Shown in pieces: positions 25,493 through 35,170 of a stretch of DNA of 64,000 nucleotides. The position numbers and the translations under genes are program-made. The stretch covers positions 2,790,001 to 2,854,000 of the forward strand of contig OZ244833.1 of assembly GCA_965220535.1 (NCBI GenBank), written 5' to 3'. Position 1 is the stretch's first letter, and each line of letters begins with the position of its first letter. The DNA is from HK1 sp965220535. GTDB taxonomy: Bacteria > Pseudomonadota > Gammaproteobacteria > HK1. The notes under the pieces were generated by a model. That model did no database searches and had not been told where the DNA came from. It worked only from the letters and a program-made list of their open reading frames with translations.

Positions 25493-27352
25493 TCAAACAG
25501 GCTCCGGTCGGCTCTCGTCTTCGGCGATCTCGGATTTCGCTGTCCGGTCGACCTTTTGTTGCCGATTCCACATGCGGGCGTAAAGACCCTTTTGCGCCAG
25601 CAAATCATCGTGTCGGCCGCGTTCGACGACCTGTCCTTTGTCGATCACCAAGATATCGTCGGCATCCACCACCGTCGAGAGACGATGGGCGATGCATAAA
25701 GCGGTGCGGCCTTGCGAGAGTTCTTGCAGATTATGCTGGATGTCGCGTTCGGTGGCGGAATCGAGCGCCGATGTCGCCTCGTCGAGGATGAGGATGGCGG
25801 GATCCTTCAAGATGGTGCGGGCGATCGACACCCGCTGTTTTTCTCCCCCCGAGAGTTTCAACCCCCGTTCGCCGACCATCGTCCCGTAGCCGTCCGGGGT
25901 GCCGACGATGAAATCGTGAATGCGGGCCAGCCGCGCCGCCTGCTCCACCTCCGCCGGGGTCGCCGAGGGTCGTCCGTAGGCGATGTTGTAGTAGATGGTG
26001 TCGTTGAAAAGCACCGTGTCCTGGGGGACGATCCCGAGCGCGGCCCGCAGGCTTGTTTGCGTCACCTCGCGCACATCCTGATCGTTGACGCGCACCGCCC
26101 CTTCGTCCGTATCGTAAAAACGAAAGAGCAGGCGACTCACCGTCGATTTCCCGGCACCGGAGGCGCCGACGATGGCCAGGGTCCGCCCCGGAGCGATCTC
26201 GAAACTCAAGTTTTTCAAGATGGGTCGGCGCGCGTCGTAGCCGAAAGAAACGCGATCGAATTCGATTTTTCCGCTGCCCCGATCGATGACCAGATCGCGG
26301 GCATCGGGGGCGTCGCCGATCTCGGCGCTTTCCCCGAGCAAAGTGAACATCTTTTCGATGTCGATCAGCGACTGCTTGATCTCCCGGTAGATGAATCCGA
26401 AAAAGTTGAGCGGTTGGTAGAGCTGCATCATATAGGTATTCGCCATCACGAAGCCGCCGATGGTGATGGTGCCTTCGACGATGCCGAAAGCGGAGATCAG
26501 CATGACCCCGGCCATCCCGATGGCGATGATCGCCGCTTGGCCGACATTCAGCAGGGAGAGCGAGACTTGGTTCAGCACCGCGGCGCTTTCGTAAGCGTCG
26601 AGGGCCTCGTCGAGTCGCCGGGCCTCGTGCTCCTCGTTGCCGGAATATTTGACGGTCTCGAAGTTGAGCAGGCTGTCGATGGCTTTGGTATTGGCCCGTT
26701 CGTCCTCCCGATTCATTCGTCGGCGAAACTTCAAGCGCCATTCCGTCACCGCCAGGGTGTAGATGACATAGAAGACGACCGTCAACGCCGTCGTGAGCGC
26801 GATCATCCAACCCAAGACGCTCCAAAGCACGATGAAGACCATCAAGAGTTCGAGCGGAGTGGGAACGACGGTGAACAAACTCATGCGCAAGAGGGTTTCG
26901 ATCGAGCGGGTGCCGCGCTCGATGACCCGGGAGAGACCGCCGGTCTGACGGTCGAGATGAAAACGCAAGGACAGGGAATGCAGGTGGCGAAAAACTTCCA
27001 GCGAGACGGTGCGGGCCGCCCGCTCGGAAACGTTGATGAAGATGGCGTCTCGGGCTTCGTTGAAGACCAAGGAGAGCACCCGGGCGCCGGCGTAGGCGAG
27101 GATCATGCCGACGGGGATCGCAATCGCGGCGTTCATCTCGGCATCGGGCGAGAGGAGATCGATCGCCTTTGCGTAGAATATCGGAACGATGACCACCGCC
27201 ACCTTCGAAGCCACGAGAAAAAAGAGGGCGAGCACCACCCGGAAACGCAAAGCGAGCGCATCTTGCGGCCATAGGTAGGGGAGCAGCATGCGAACGGCGT
27301 GCCAGCCGCCTTTTTCGTTCTCGTCGCCGGCGAAGTCAGAGGGCATTCTCAT
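25493..27352 (-). CDS. Atm1/HMT-type ABC exporter
   Basis: A fused ABC half-transporter of 619 residues. The N-terminal membrane domain (about 20-320) matches the Atm1/heavy-metal-tolerance group (FHLDRQTGGLSRVIERG, NFETVKYSGNEEHE). The C-terminal ATPase domain has Walker A GASGAGKS, signature LSGGEKQRVSIAR, Walker B ILILDEATSALD and the H-loop His in AHR. It acts as an inner-membrane dimer; relatives export glutathione-linked Fe-S or metal compounds. The start at 27352 (MRMPSDF) is chosen because the family begins here; the frame continues upstream through an 18-bp tandem repeat and is unlikely to be translated. Confidence 0.9.
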   Translation of the reverse strand: MRMPSDFAGDENEKGGWHAVRMLLPYLWPQDALALRFRVVLALFFLVASKVAVVIVPIFYAKAIDLLSPDAEMNAAIAIPVGMILAYAGARVLSLVFNEARDAIFINVSERAARTVSLEVFRHLHSLSLRFHLDRQTGGLSRVIERGTRSIETLLRMSLFTVVPTPLELLMVFIVLWSVLGWMIALTTALTVVFYVIYTLAVTEWRLKFRRRMNREDERANTKAIDSLLNFETVKYSGNEEHEARRLDEALDAYESAAVLNQVSLSLLNVGQAAIIAIGMAGVMLISAFGIVEGTITIGGFVMANTYMMQLYQPLNFFGFIYREIKQSLIDIEKMFTLLGESAEIGDAPDARDLVIDRGSGKIEFDRVSFGYDARRPILKNLSFEIAPGRTLAIVGASGAGKSTVSRLLFRFYDTDEGAVRVNDQDVREVTQTSLRAALGIVPQDTVLFNDTIYYNIAYGRPSATPAEVEQAARLARIHDFIVGTPDGYGTMVGERGLKLSGGEKQRVSIARTILKDPAILILDEATSALDSATERDIQHNLQELSQGRTALCIAHRLSTVVDADDILVIDKGQVVERGRHDDLLAQKGLYARMWNRQQKVDRTAKSEIAEDESRPEPV

Positions 27353-27527
27353 CGTATTCTCGCGTGGTTCGCTTTTCGCGCGACGGGCCTTCGGCGAAGG
27401 GTCAAGAGCCGATAGGGCGGGACGCGAGCCGCAGGATCGGCGGCGCTCGGTCGAGAGCTCATGGTCGGCAGGGTCGGCCGACGAAGATCGGGCCGTGGAC
27501 GACCGATCTTTTTGGGGAGTTTCTCTT

Positions 27528-27614
27528 CGAAAGCCCTTGTCTTTTCGAAAGCTCTCGCCTTTTTGAAAACCCTTGTCTTTTCGAAAACTCTCGCCTTTTC
27601 GAAAACCCTTGCTG
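27528..27614. repeat. 18-bp tandem repeat (x4.8) upstream of the Nudix gene
   Basis: Units alternate between CGAAAACCCTTGTCTTTT and CGAAAACTCTCGCCTTTT, giving a 36-bp higher-order period. The array ends 3 bases before the ATG of the Nudix gene, so it forms that gene's leader. Confidence 0.9.
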
Positions 27615-27617
27615 CCG

Positions 27618-28397
27618 ATGCCCGAATCATCCGCCGAAAGCCCTGTCGTATCTCGCCCTCGCGACGCCGCCAGTTTGATCGTGGTGCGCCCGGGAGCGGG
27701 CGGCGAAAACGAATGTTTGATGGGGCGGCGGCACAAAGACGCGCGCTTTCTTCCGGGCTATTTCGTTTTCCCCGGCGGGGCGGTGGAAAAAGCCGATGCT
27801 TGCGCTCGCTCGGCTTCGGCCCTCGATCCCTCCTCGGTCTGGGCGATGGGGGTCGGCGGCCGGCGCTCTCGGGCCGAGGCCTTGGCGACGGCCGCGGTTC
27901 GCGAGACCTGGGAAGAGACCGGCGTGCTGATTGCCGAGCCCGGCGATGTCGGCCCCGTCCCCGGTGCCGCCTTCGATGAAATGCGCAGGCAGCAAGTCGC
28001 CCCGGCGCTTGGAAGGCTTGTCTATCTCGGCCGCGCGATCACCCCGACCTCCAGCGCGATCCGCTTCCACGCCCGCTTTTTCGTCGTGCGCATCGCCGGG
28101 GAGAACGACCCTGCGAGCGCTCCTCTCGTCGCCCCTCTTGTCGCCGGCGGGGGCTTGCGCGGAGACGGAGAGCTCGACCGCCTTTCGTGGGTCCCGCTGA
28201 CTCGGGTGAGCCACCTCGAAACCATTCGCGTCACCCGCTTCATGGTGGCCTTCGCCGCCCGCGTTCTCGACGAAGGACTTGCCTCGCATTCCTATCCGGT
28301 TCTCCACGGTCGCCGGAAGCATCGTTTGGTGCGCTACCTGCGCGCCGGAGAGGATCCGCGGACCGAATCCTTCGAATCGCTCGAAGGGAGGGCGTAG
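27618..28397 (+). CDS. Nudix hydrolase (NUDT19-like)
   Basis: A 259-residue Nudix hydrolase. The Nudix box is complete: the G-x5-E-x7-REUXEEXGU pattern is met by GRRSRAEALATAAVRE followed by TWEETGV. The long form with FLPGYFVFPGGAVE before the box matches the NUDT19/CoA-diphosphatase-like branch. ATG at 27618; the ribosome site is replaced by the 18-bp tandem array, so translation may be weak or variable. The 3' end overlaps the convergent metallo-hydrolase gene by 64 bases. The pairing of this Nudix type with an LACTB2-like hydrolase is seen in other proteobacteria as far as I recall. Confidence 0.87.
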   Translation: MPESSAESPVVSRPRDAASLIVVRPGAGGENECLMGRRHKDARFLPGYFVFPGGAVEKADACARSASALDPSSVWAMGVGGRRSRAEALATAAVRETWEETGVLIAEPGDVGPVPGAAFDEMRRQQVAPALGRLVYLGRAITPTSSAIRFHARFFVVRIAGENDPASAPLVAPLVAGGGLRGDGELDRLSWVPLTRVSHLETIRVTRFMVAFAARVLDEGLASHSYPVLHGRRKHRLVRYLRAGEDPRTESFESLEGRA

Positions 28398-29302
28398 CGG
28401 CTATCGAGCGATATCCGATCGGGTCCCTCGACCGCGCCCTGTTCGATCAGATGGACGATCGATGCCAGTACCGAGCGCGCCGCCGCTCGATGCATCGCAA
28501 CCGGCAATCGACGATAGATATGCCGGACCATCTCGGGGATCGTATCGATGCCTTGGCGCAAGCAGTCGACGATTTCCCGCTCCCGCCGTCGGCGATGATG
28601 GATCAGGGCCTCGATGCGGGCCTTCGGATCGTCGATCGGAGCGCCGTGGGTCGGCCAGCATACGCGGTCGTCGTCTTCGAGCAGGCGCTGAAGGCTCCCG
28701 ATATACGCCCCCATATCGCCGTCCGGCGGCGAGACGATGGTGGTCGACCAGCCCATGATGTGATCCCCGCAAAAAAGGCCGCCGCCGTTTTCGGCAAAGG
28801 GGCGTAGGCGATAGCAGACATGATTGGAGGTATGGCCGGGGGTATGGACGCATTCGACGGCGAAGTCGCCGCAATCGATGATATCCCCGTCGCGCACTTC
28901 GATATCCGGCGTGAAATCGAAATCCGCGCCCTCTTCCGAGGGGCCGGCGATCGTCGCTTCGATCCGGCGCTCGCCGCCCGCGCGTCCCGATCCGTGCGGC
29001 CCGAAACCGTAGGTGGGGGCATCGGTAAAGCCTTGCAAGAGCGCGCTGCCCGGGGAGTGGTCAAGATGGGTATGGGTCACCAAGATATGGGTGATGGTCT
29101 CGCCCTCGAGCCCTCGCACGATGGCTTCGATATGTTCTTCGATCGAAGGCCCGGGATCGACCACCGCGACCCTTCCGCTGCCTATCACATAAGTTCCGGT
29201 ACCGTACAATGTGAAGGGCCCGGGGTTGGGGGCGAGGGCTCGCCGAATTCCCGGGCCGATCTCCTGCAAAATCCCGTATTCGCAATCCGCTTCGTTTTTC
29301 AA
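28334..29302 (-). CDS. LACTB2-like metallo-beta-lactamase-fold hydrolase
   Basis: A 322-residue MBL-fold protein. Block NPGPFTLYGTGTYVIG (about 26-41), metal ligands THTHLDHSPG (about 76-85), HTPGHTSNH (about 152-160), GDHIMGW (about 178-184) and the His in WPTHGAPI (about 217-224) are intact, with the LACTB2-type helical C-terminus. Relatives are single-strand nucleases or thioesterases; the substrate is unknown here. It overlaps the Nudix gene tail to tail by 64 bases. Confidence 0.87.
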   Translation of the reverse strand: MKNEADCEYGILQEIGPGIRRALAPNPGPFTLYGTGTYVIGSGRVAVVDPGPSIEEHIEAIVRGLEGETITHILVTHTHLDHSPGSALLQGFTDAPTYGFGPHGSGRAGGERRIEATIAGPSEEGADFDFTPDIEVRDGDIIDCGDFAVECVHTPGHTSNHVCYRLRPFAENGGGLFCGDHIMGWSTTIVSPPDGDMGAYIGSLQRLLEDDDRVCWPTHGAPIDDPKARIEALIHHRRRREREIVDCLRQGIDTIPEMVRHIYRRLPVAMHRAAARSVLASIVHLIEQGAVEGPDRISLDSRYALPSSDSKDSVRGSSPARR

Positions 29303-29624
29303 GGGCGTTCAAGCCTTTGCCGGTGGTCGCTTCGTCATCGTCGAAGGTGGCGGGGATCGGGGATCGAACCGGATCCGATGCCGATGAGGACTCTTGCCGT
29401 CGGGTATTGTACGAGGCGCGTTCGAAGGGGCGCCCTCGAAGGGATGGGGGCGGGTACGTTTTTTGCGACAAGAGCGCCGGGACCGAGCGTCCGAGCGTGT
29501 CGCAAATATCGAGGCTATCGAAAAGCAAGATTCGTCATCGCTTCGCAAAGCCCCGCCGGGTGGCGACCGGGCCGGGCTTCGGGAGGCGCCGGCGATCTTC
29601 GGCCTGAAGCGGCGACGAGGGAAG
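29303..29624. other. spacer between MBL and LOG genes
   Basis: Divergent spacer. It holds an inverted repeat TTTGCGACA / TGTCGCAAA (29462-29470 and 29499-29507). No gene is seen; promoters for both flanking genes are expected. Confidence 0.45.
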
Positions 29625-30227
29625 ATGCATCACAAACGCCTTTGCGTATTTTGCGGGAATCAAAAGGGCCGTTCCCCGGCTTGGCTCGAAGCCGCGGCGC
29701 TTCTCGGTCGAGCCTTCGCCCACCGCGGCATCGAACTCGTCTACGGGGGTGGCGGACAAGGCATGATGGGAGCGTTGGCCGATGCCGCCCTCGAGGCCGG
29801 CGGGCGGGTCATCGGCGTCATCCCCCGCGACCTTTTCGCGTACGAGAATTTGCATCGGGGCGTCATCGATATGCGCGAGGTCGAAAGCATGCAAGAACGC
29901 AAAAGCCTGATGATCGAACTCGCGGACGGATTCATCACCCTGCCCGGCGGGGTCGGCACCATGGACGAGCATTTCGAGATATTGGCCTTGGCCCGGATCG
30001 GCATCCATTCCAAGCCCTCTCTTTTGCTCAATATCGAGGGCTATTACGATTCGCTGATCGAATTTCTCGATAAGATGACCGCCGCCGCATATATAAGCCC
30101 TGAAGATCGAGCGCTTTTGCTGGTCGATACGCAGCCGGAGACGGGCCTCGATCGTTTGTCGGCGGCACTCGACAAACGACAAGCGTTTTCCGATACCTCG
30201 GTCGATCGACCGGCGTCGAGTCGATAA
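29625..30227 (+). CDS. LOG-family phosphoribohydrolase
   Basis: A 200-residue LOG (Lonely Guy) family protein, a nucleoside 5'-monophosphate phosphoribohydrolase. The family motifs GGGGQGMMGALADAAL (about 39-54) and PGGVGTMDE (about 107-115) are both present, and the N-terminus CVFCGN is typical. The enzyme releases the base from (modified) AMP. The start at 29625 is supported by GAGGGAAG 5 bases upstream; a longer open frame exists upstream without similarity. It is followed by bolA after 29 bp on the same strand. Confidence 0.92.
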   Translation: MHHKRLCVFCGNQKGRSPAWLEAAALLGRAFAHRGIELVYGGGGQGMMGALADAALEAGGRVIGVIPRDLFAYENLHRGVIDMREVESMQERKSLMIELADGFITLPGGVGTMDEHFEILALARIGIHSKPSLLLNIEGYYDSLIEFLDKMTAAAYISPEDRALLLVDTQPETGLDRLSAALDKRQAFSDTSVDRPASSR

Positions 30228-30256
30228 AGACCGCCGCTTGCCAAGAGGAAAAGACG

Positions 30257-30574
30257 ATGGTTGTGGAACAGAGCCTGCGCCGGAAGATCGAGACCGCGCT
30301 TCGTCCGCAGCATCTCGAAGTGATCAACGAAAGCGGCGGGCATAACGTCCCGCCGGGCTCCGAGACCCATTTCAAAGTGGTGGTGGTTTGTGACGCCTTC
30401 ACCGGAAAGTCGCGCATCGCCCAGCATCGGATGGTCTTTAAAGCGGTGCAAGAAGAGCTCCGAGACGGGGTGCATGCGTTGGCGTTGCACACCTACAGCG
30501 AGGATGCATGGGCCAAGGCTTGCGTCCCCGACTCTCCTCGGTGCTTGGGTGGCAAGGCCAAAGAGAGCGATTGA
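30257..30574 (+). CDS. bolA: BolA-family protein
   Basis: A 105-residue BolA/IbaG-type protein with the stress-morphogen fold: FKVVVVCDAFTGKS (about 39-52) and RIAQHRMVFKAVQEEL (about 53-68). The His in the HRMV turn and another in the GGHN segment are positions used with monothiol glutaredoxins to bind a [2Fe-2S] cluster in the family. AGAGGA precedes the ATG. It is 29 bp after the LOG gene, probably co-transcribed, and 61 bp before the M16 peptidase. BolA versus IbaG cannot be settled from sequence alone. Confidence 0.9.
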   Translation: MVVEQSLRRKIETALRPQHLEVINESGGHNVPPGSETHFKVVVVCDAFTGKSRIAQHRMVFKAVQEELRDGVHALALHTYSEDAWAKACVPDSPRCLGGKAKESD

Positions 30575-30635
30575 ATCTCTCGTCGAACATCGAGGGTTCT
30601 TTGAAAAAAGCGTTTCGATATTCACCGAGTCGTCG

Positions 30636-33545
30636 ATGAATTCCCGCCTGTTTTTACTGCTCGGCCTTTTGGCGGGGCCGCCTGCGGCCTTCGTATCCGC
30701 GAGCGTTTTTGCGAACGACGAGATCGCCGGGGAGACCATGGAGATCGAGCGAAGTCCCGAGGACCTGCGCGAATATCGAGCGCTTGCGCTCGCCAACGGC
30801 TTGCGGGCGGTCGTGGTGCACGATCCCGGGAGCGAAAAGGCCGCGGCCGCGCTGGCCGTGGGGACGGGCAGCGCCGACGACCCTCCAGCCCGTGCGGGAT
30901 TGGCGCATTTTCTCGAACATATCCTCTTTCTCGGTACGGAAAAATACCCCGATGCCGGGGAGTACGGGCGTTTCATCTCCGAGCACGGCGGCTCGCATAA
31001 CGCCTCCACTGCACCGGAACGCACCGATTACCACTTCAGCGTCGATGCTTCGAGCCTCGAAGGGGCGCTGGATCGCTTCGCTCAGTTTTTCATCGCCCCT
31101 CTTTTCGATCCCGAGTCCGTCGATCGCGAACGCCAAGTGGTGCATTCCGAATTCATCACCGGACTTCGCAACGACGGTCGACGCTATTTCGCCGCTTGGA
31201 AGCAGGCCCTGCACCCCCTTCATCCTTGGCGCGGATTTTCCACCGGCAACGCCACGACCTTGGCGGATCGCCCCGATTCGAAGATTCGCGATGCGCTGAG
31301 CGCTTTCTACGAACGCCATTATTCCGCGCACCGCATGACCCTCGCCGTGGTCGGCAGCCAATCGCTGGATGATTTGGAAGCGATGGTGAGGGAGAAATTC
31401 TCCTCGGTGAGGCGAAGACCCGGCGAATCCGCTCCCGTCCTTTCCCCTCTTTATCGCGAGGGGTTGTTGCCCGCCCGCCTCGATATCCGGCCGATCCGCG
31501 AAGATCGGACGCTCTCGCTTTCCTTCGCCATCGAGTCGGTGCAGCCGCATTACGCGACCAAACCTTTGATCCTGACCACCCATTTGCTCTCTCGCCGGGG
31601 CCGCGGGAGCCTGATCGAATATTTGAAGGCCAAGGGCTGGGCGCTGTCTTTGAGCGCCGGAGTCTCCTTCGACCAAGCCGATTTCGCGACCTTCGGTATC
31701 ACGGTGCGATTGAGCGAGGCGGGCCTTTCGAAGGTGGACGAGATCGTCGAGGCGATCTTCGCGATGATCGATTTGATCCGCAAGGAGGGGATCGACGAGC
31801 GCCATTACGAGGAGGTCGCCTTGCAACCGCGGCTGGCTTTTTCCCATATCGAAAAAACCGAAGCGAGCCATCTGGCGAGGATGTTGACGACTTCCTTGCG
31901 TCGTTATCCGGTGCCGGAGCTGATCTCCGCGCGTTATCGTTACGACGGTCTGGACGCCGAGCTGGAAAAAAGCTATTTGGCGGCGTTGGTCCCCGAGCGA
32001 GTCTTGATAACGCTCGTGGCCGAGGATGTGGAGGTCGATTCCACCGCGCCTTATTACGAGACCCCCTACCGCTTGTATTCGATCGAGCCCGCCACCGTCG
32101 AGCGTTGGCGCGAAGCCAAGCCCAAAGATCCCTTTTCCTTGCCCGAGGAAAATCCCTTCTTGCCCGAAGATCTCGCGCTCGTCGAGTCATCGCCTTCGTC
32201 CTCGTCCTCGCCCTTGCCGCAGAAGATCGTCTCTCGTCCTGGCTTCGAGCTGTGGCATCGCACCGATGCCGAGTTCAAAAAGCCCAAGGCCTATTTCTTT
32301 CTCTCCTTTCGCTCGCCGCTGACCGCCGCGTCGGCCCGCAATGCGATGTTGACCGAACTGTTGGTGTATATGGCCGAGGAGAGCCTCAACGATATTTCCC
32401 GGCAGATCGCGTTGGCCGGACAATACCGCTCCCTCCATGCCCACAATCGGGGGATCGAGGCGCGGATATCCGGTTGGAGCGACAAGCAATCGCCCCTGAT
32501 CGAGCGGATCGTCGGCGCCTTGCGCAAGCCGGATCTCGACGCGCCGACCTTCGAGCGGGAGAAAGAGGATCTCGCCCGGCGCTTGCGCAATCTGAACGAG
32601 AACTCGCCGTTTCGGCGGGCGACGGGGGAGATCGGATCGATGCTCTCGGAGCCCGGTTGGTCGGACGAGGCTTTGCTTCTCGCCCTCGACGCAATCGAAC
32701 TCGAGGATCTTCGCACCTTCGTCGAGGAGTTCTTCGCCGAAGGCGAGCTCGTGGTCTTCGCTTACGGCAATATCGATCACGAACGCGCGCAGGCGATCGC
32801 CGGGATGATCGAGAACAGGCTGCTGGAATCGACCGAACCGGTATCCGTGCCCCCGTTGCGGGTGGTGGAAATGCAGCCGGGGCAGCGCCTCGTGCGCTTC
32901 ATGGCGAGCGAGCACGAGGATCATGCCGTCGCTCTTTATCGCCAGGGAACAAGCGCGGATATCCACGAACGGGCGCAGATTTCGATGCTCGCCCAGATCG
33001 CCAAGGAGCGCTTTTATTTCGAACTGCGCACCGAGCGCGAACTCGGTTATGTGGTCTCGTTATACGAAATACCGATGGTCGATATCCCGGGGCTCGCGTT
33101 CGTGGTCCAATCGCCTAGCGCCGCCCCGGCTCGTCTCGTCGAGGAGGTGCGGGGTTTTATCGAGCGTTTCGACGAGAGATTGGAAACGATCTCCGAGGAT
33201 CTTTTGGCACGCCATCGGGAGACGCTCGTCGATGCCCTGCGCGAACCCGACAAGCGCATGTCGCACCGCGCCTATCGTTATTGGCGGGAGCTGAACCGCC
33301 CGGGCGAGCCGCTTTTCGATCGCCGGGAGAGGATCGCGCAGGCGGTATCGACGACGAGCGCCAAGGATATCGCAGACGCTTGGCGAAGGGTCGTCGCCGA
33401 GCGAAGCGATGCCCGCTCCCTTGCGGTCATCGTCTCGAAGATCGCTTTCGATCCCGTCGCCGACGAGGGATCTCCCTTTGCCGAGATGAGCGAAATCGAC
33501 GCTTCTCTCGTCTTCGAATCGTCGACGGAGTTTTTCTCGCGTTAG
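30636..33545 (+). CDS. M16-family zinc peptidase (pitrilysin-like)
   Basis: A 969-residue exported M16 peptidase with two paired halves as in pitrilysin/insulinase. The signal peptide covers about residues 1-26 (VFA before Asn-Asp). The zinc site is canonical: HFLEH at 91-95 and the third ligand E172, exactly 76 residues after the second His. A Ser-rich stretch (SSPSSSSS) near residue 530 links the halves. It probably degrades peptides in the periplasm. The start at 30636 gives the signal peptide; no strong ribosome site is seen. Confidence 0.9.
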   Translation: MNSRLFLLLGLLAGPPAAFVSASVFANDEIAGETMEIERSPEDLREYRALALANGLRAVVVHDPGSEKAAAALAVGTGSADDPPARAGLAHFLEHILFLGTEKYPDAGEYGRFISEHGGSHNASTAPERTDYHFSVDASSLEGALDRFAQFFIAPLFDPESVDRERQVVHSEFITGLRNDGRRYFAAWKQALHPLHPWRGFSTGNATTLADRPDSKIRDALSAFYERHYSAHRMTLAVVGSQSLDDLEAMVREKFSSVRRRPGESAPVLSPLYREGLLPARLDIRPIREDRTLSLSFAIESVQPHYATKPLILTTHLLSRRGRGSLIEYLKAKGWALSLSAGVSFDQADFATFGITVRLSEAGLSKVDEIVEAIFAMIDLIRKEGIDERHYEEVALQPRLAFSHIEKTEASHLARMLTTSLRRYPVPELISARYRYDGLDAELEKSYLAALVPERVLITLVAEDVEVDSTAPYYETPYRLYSIEPATVERWREAKPKDPFSLPEENPFLPEDLALVESSPSSSSSPLPQKIVSRPGFELWHRTDAEFKKPKAYFFLSFRSPLTAASARNAMLTELLVYMAEESLNDISRQIALAGQYRSLHAHNRGIEARISGWSDKQSPLIERIVGALRKPDLDAPTFEREKEDLARRLRNLNENSPFRRATGEIGSMLSEPGWSDEALLLALDAIELEDLRTFVEEFFAEGELVVFAYGNIDHERAQAIAGMIENRLLESTEPVSVPPLRVVEMQPGQRLVRFMASEHEDHAVALYRQGTSADIHERAQISMLAQIAKERFYFELRTERELGYVVSLYEIPMVDIPGLAFVVQSPSAAPARLVEEVRGFIERFDERLETISEDLLARHRETLVDALREPDKRMSHRAYRYWRELNRPGEPLFDRRERIAQAVSTTSAKDIADAWRRVVAERSDARSLAVIVSKIAFDPVADEGSPFAEMSEIDASLVFESSTEFFSR

Positions 33546-33788
33546 AGGATCGACCGCAAGCTCGACGGGATCGGCGAGAGCGGAGCCGGTCGATCTCCTT
33601 TCCATCTCCTTTCGATCCCCTTGTCGGCTTTCGATCCGATCGATGCCGGGGAATATCGATGCCGGAAAAATCGCGCAAGAAACGGGTGGTCGCTCGGCCA
33701 AAGGGCGGCGGATAATCCGCCCTCGACACCTTGCCCGAAGGCGCGGCTTGCCCGAAGGCGCGGCTTTTCCAAGAAGGAAGGAACGACG

Positions 33789-34694
33789 ATGCCGGCGACG
33801 ATCCCCGCAACCGCTTCCCTTTATCGACCCGACTTGGAAGGATTCGCCGCTGCCGCCGAGCCTGCCCTTCGCCAAGAGGACGAGGAGCGTTTGACCCGCG
33901 TCTTGGAATGGCTGGCGAGGAATTTCGAGCATCAGCCTTCGCTGGCTCGCGCTGCGGATCAGGCCGGTATGAGTCAGTATCACTTCCAGCGCCTTTTTTG
34001 CCGGGCGGTGGGCTTGAGTCCGAAAAAATATATTCAGTTCCTGACCCTTTCTCGGGCTCGCGCTTTGCTCGATCGCTCCCGTAGCGTGCTCGACGCCGCG
34101 ATGGAATCGGGTCTTTCGGGGCCGAGTCGATTGCACGATCTTTTCGTGCGGATCGAGGCGATGACCCCGGGGGAGTACAAATCCCGGGGCGCCGGGCTCG
34201 TCGTCCGTTATGGCACGCATCCCTCGCCCTTCGGGGAATGCATCGTGCTGCGTACCGATCGAGGGATTTGCGGCTTGGGTTTCGCGGCCTTCGGGGATCG
34301 AAAAAAAGTCTTGGCCGATCTTTCCCGCGGCTTGGAAGCGGCCGATTTTCGCGTCGATGCGCAAGTCGCGGCCGAGCTCGTCGGCCTCGTCTTCGGGCAA
34401 GCGAGGGGCGATATCGCGTTATGCCTTCGGGCGAGCCCTTTTCGCATCAAGGTCTGGGAGGCTTTGTTGGCGATCCCTTCGGGGTGCATCACCACCTACG
34501 GCGATCTGGCGCACCGAATCCGATCTCCTCGCGCTTCGAGAGCCGTCGGCAATGCGGTCGCTGCCAATCCGATCGCCTGGCTGATCCCCTGTCACCGGGT
34601 CATCCTCGCCTCGGGGGTGTTGGGTCGATATCGCTGGGGCCGCAGCCGCAAGTTGGCGATGCTTAGCCTCGAAACCGGCATCGACGATCGTTGA
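33789..34694 (+). CDS. Ada/Ogt-type protein: AraC HTH plus methyl-DNA cysteine methyltransferase
   Basis: A 301-residue protein with an AraC-type HTH domain (about 32-130, QPSLARAADQAGMSQYHFQRLF) followed by an O6-methylguanine-DNA methyltransferase domain (about 145-295) with the active-site PCHR, C268. It lacks the N-terminal zinc/Cys phosphotriester domain of E. coli Ada, so it belongs to the shorter 'AraC-Ogt' architecture. It repairs O6-alkylguanine and may control transcription. The start at 33789 has GGAAGG upstream. It stands alone. Confidence 0.9.
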   Translation: MPATIPATASLYRPDLEGFAAAAEPALRQEDEERLTRVLEWLARNFEHQPSLARAADQAGMSQYHFQRLFCRAVGLSPKKYIQFLTLSRARALLDRSRSVLDAAMESGLSGPSRLHDLFVRIEAMTPGEYKSRGAGLVVRYGTHPSPFGECIVLRTDRGICGLGFAAFGDRKKVLADLSRGLEAADFRVDAQVAAELVGLVFGQARGDIALCLRASPFRIKVWEALLAIPSGCITTYGDLAHRIRSPRASRAVGNAVAANPIAWLIPCHRVILASGVLGRYRWGRSRKLAMLSLETGIDDR

Positions 34695-35170
34695 ATCCTC
34701 GACCCTCGCCGCTCGGCTTGCGGCCGCTTTCGACCATCCCTTGCCGCCCGGTGAAAAACGAAAGGGGCTTCGTCGGCATCGCCTGACAGCGATAGTTTTC
34801 GAGGATCGACCTCGCCCTCGATCACCCCTCGCCCCTCGCCGCTCGCCCCTCGCCGCAAGAAGCGAAGGAAACCGACTCGCCCGTCGCCGCCGCGCCCGCC
34901 GATGGACGAGATCGCGTTTTTTCTCGAGCCTTTTCGGTTTTATCGGGCTTCGAAAGGGCACCGAGTCCTTCGCCCGCCAAGCCTGAAAATTCCGCATCGG
35001 CGCGGTCGGTCGATATCGGGACTCTTTTGTATACTTTTATCTCGCAAGAGGGCTTCGATGGCAGATCCATTGCCATAAAAGCCGAAAGCGCAGCGCTTTA
35101 TAAAACCTCGAAGATCGCAAACGGGCGCCATCGCCGAGATGGCCCTTGGATGGATAAAGGAATCGCAAAA
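34695..35170. other. 476-bp spacer upstream of the carbamoyltransferase gene
   Basis: No gene is evident. A TATACT at 35030-35035 in a locally AT-rich patch could be a -10 box for the downstream gene, but no good -35 is seen. Repeats of TCGCCCCTCGCCGC occur near 34825-34855. Confidence 0.45.

Noticed and set aside
25493..27736. A longer form of the ABC exporter starting at 27736 with FRKGESFRKDKGF repeats
   Set aside because: The added part is encoded by the 18-bp tandem array and the antisense of the Nudix start; family similarity begins at 27352.
34695..35170. Riboswitch or arginine-responsive leader before the carbamoyltransferase
   Set aside because: No recognisable conserved aptamer or operator motif; only a weak TATACT box.
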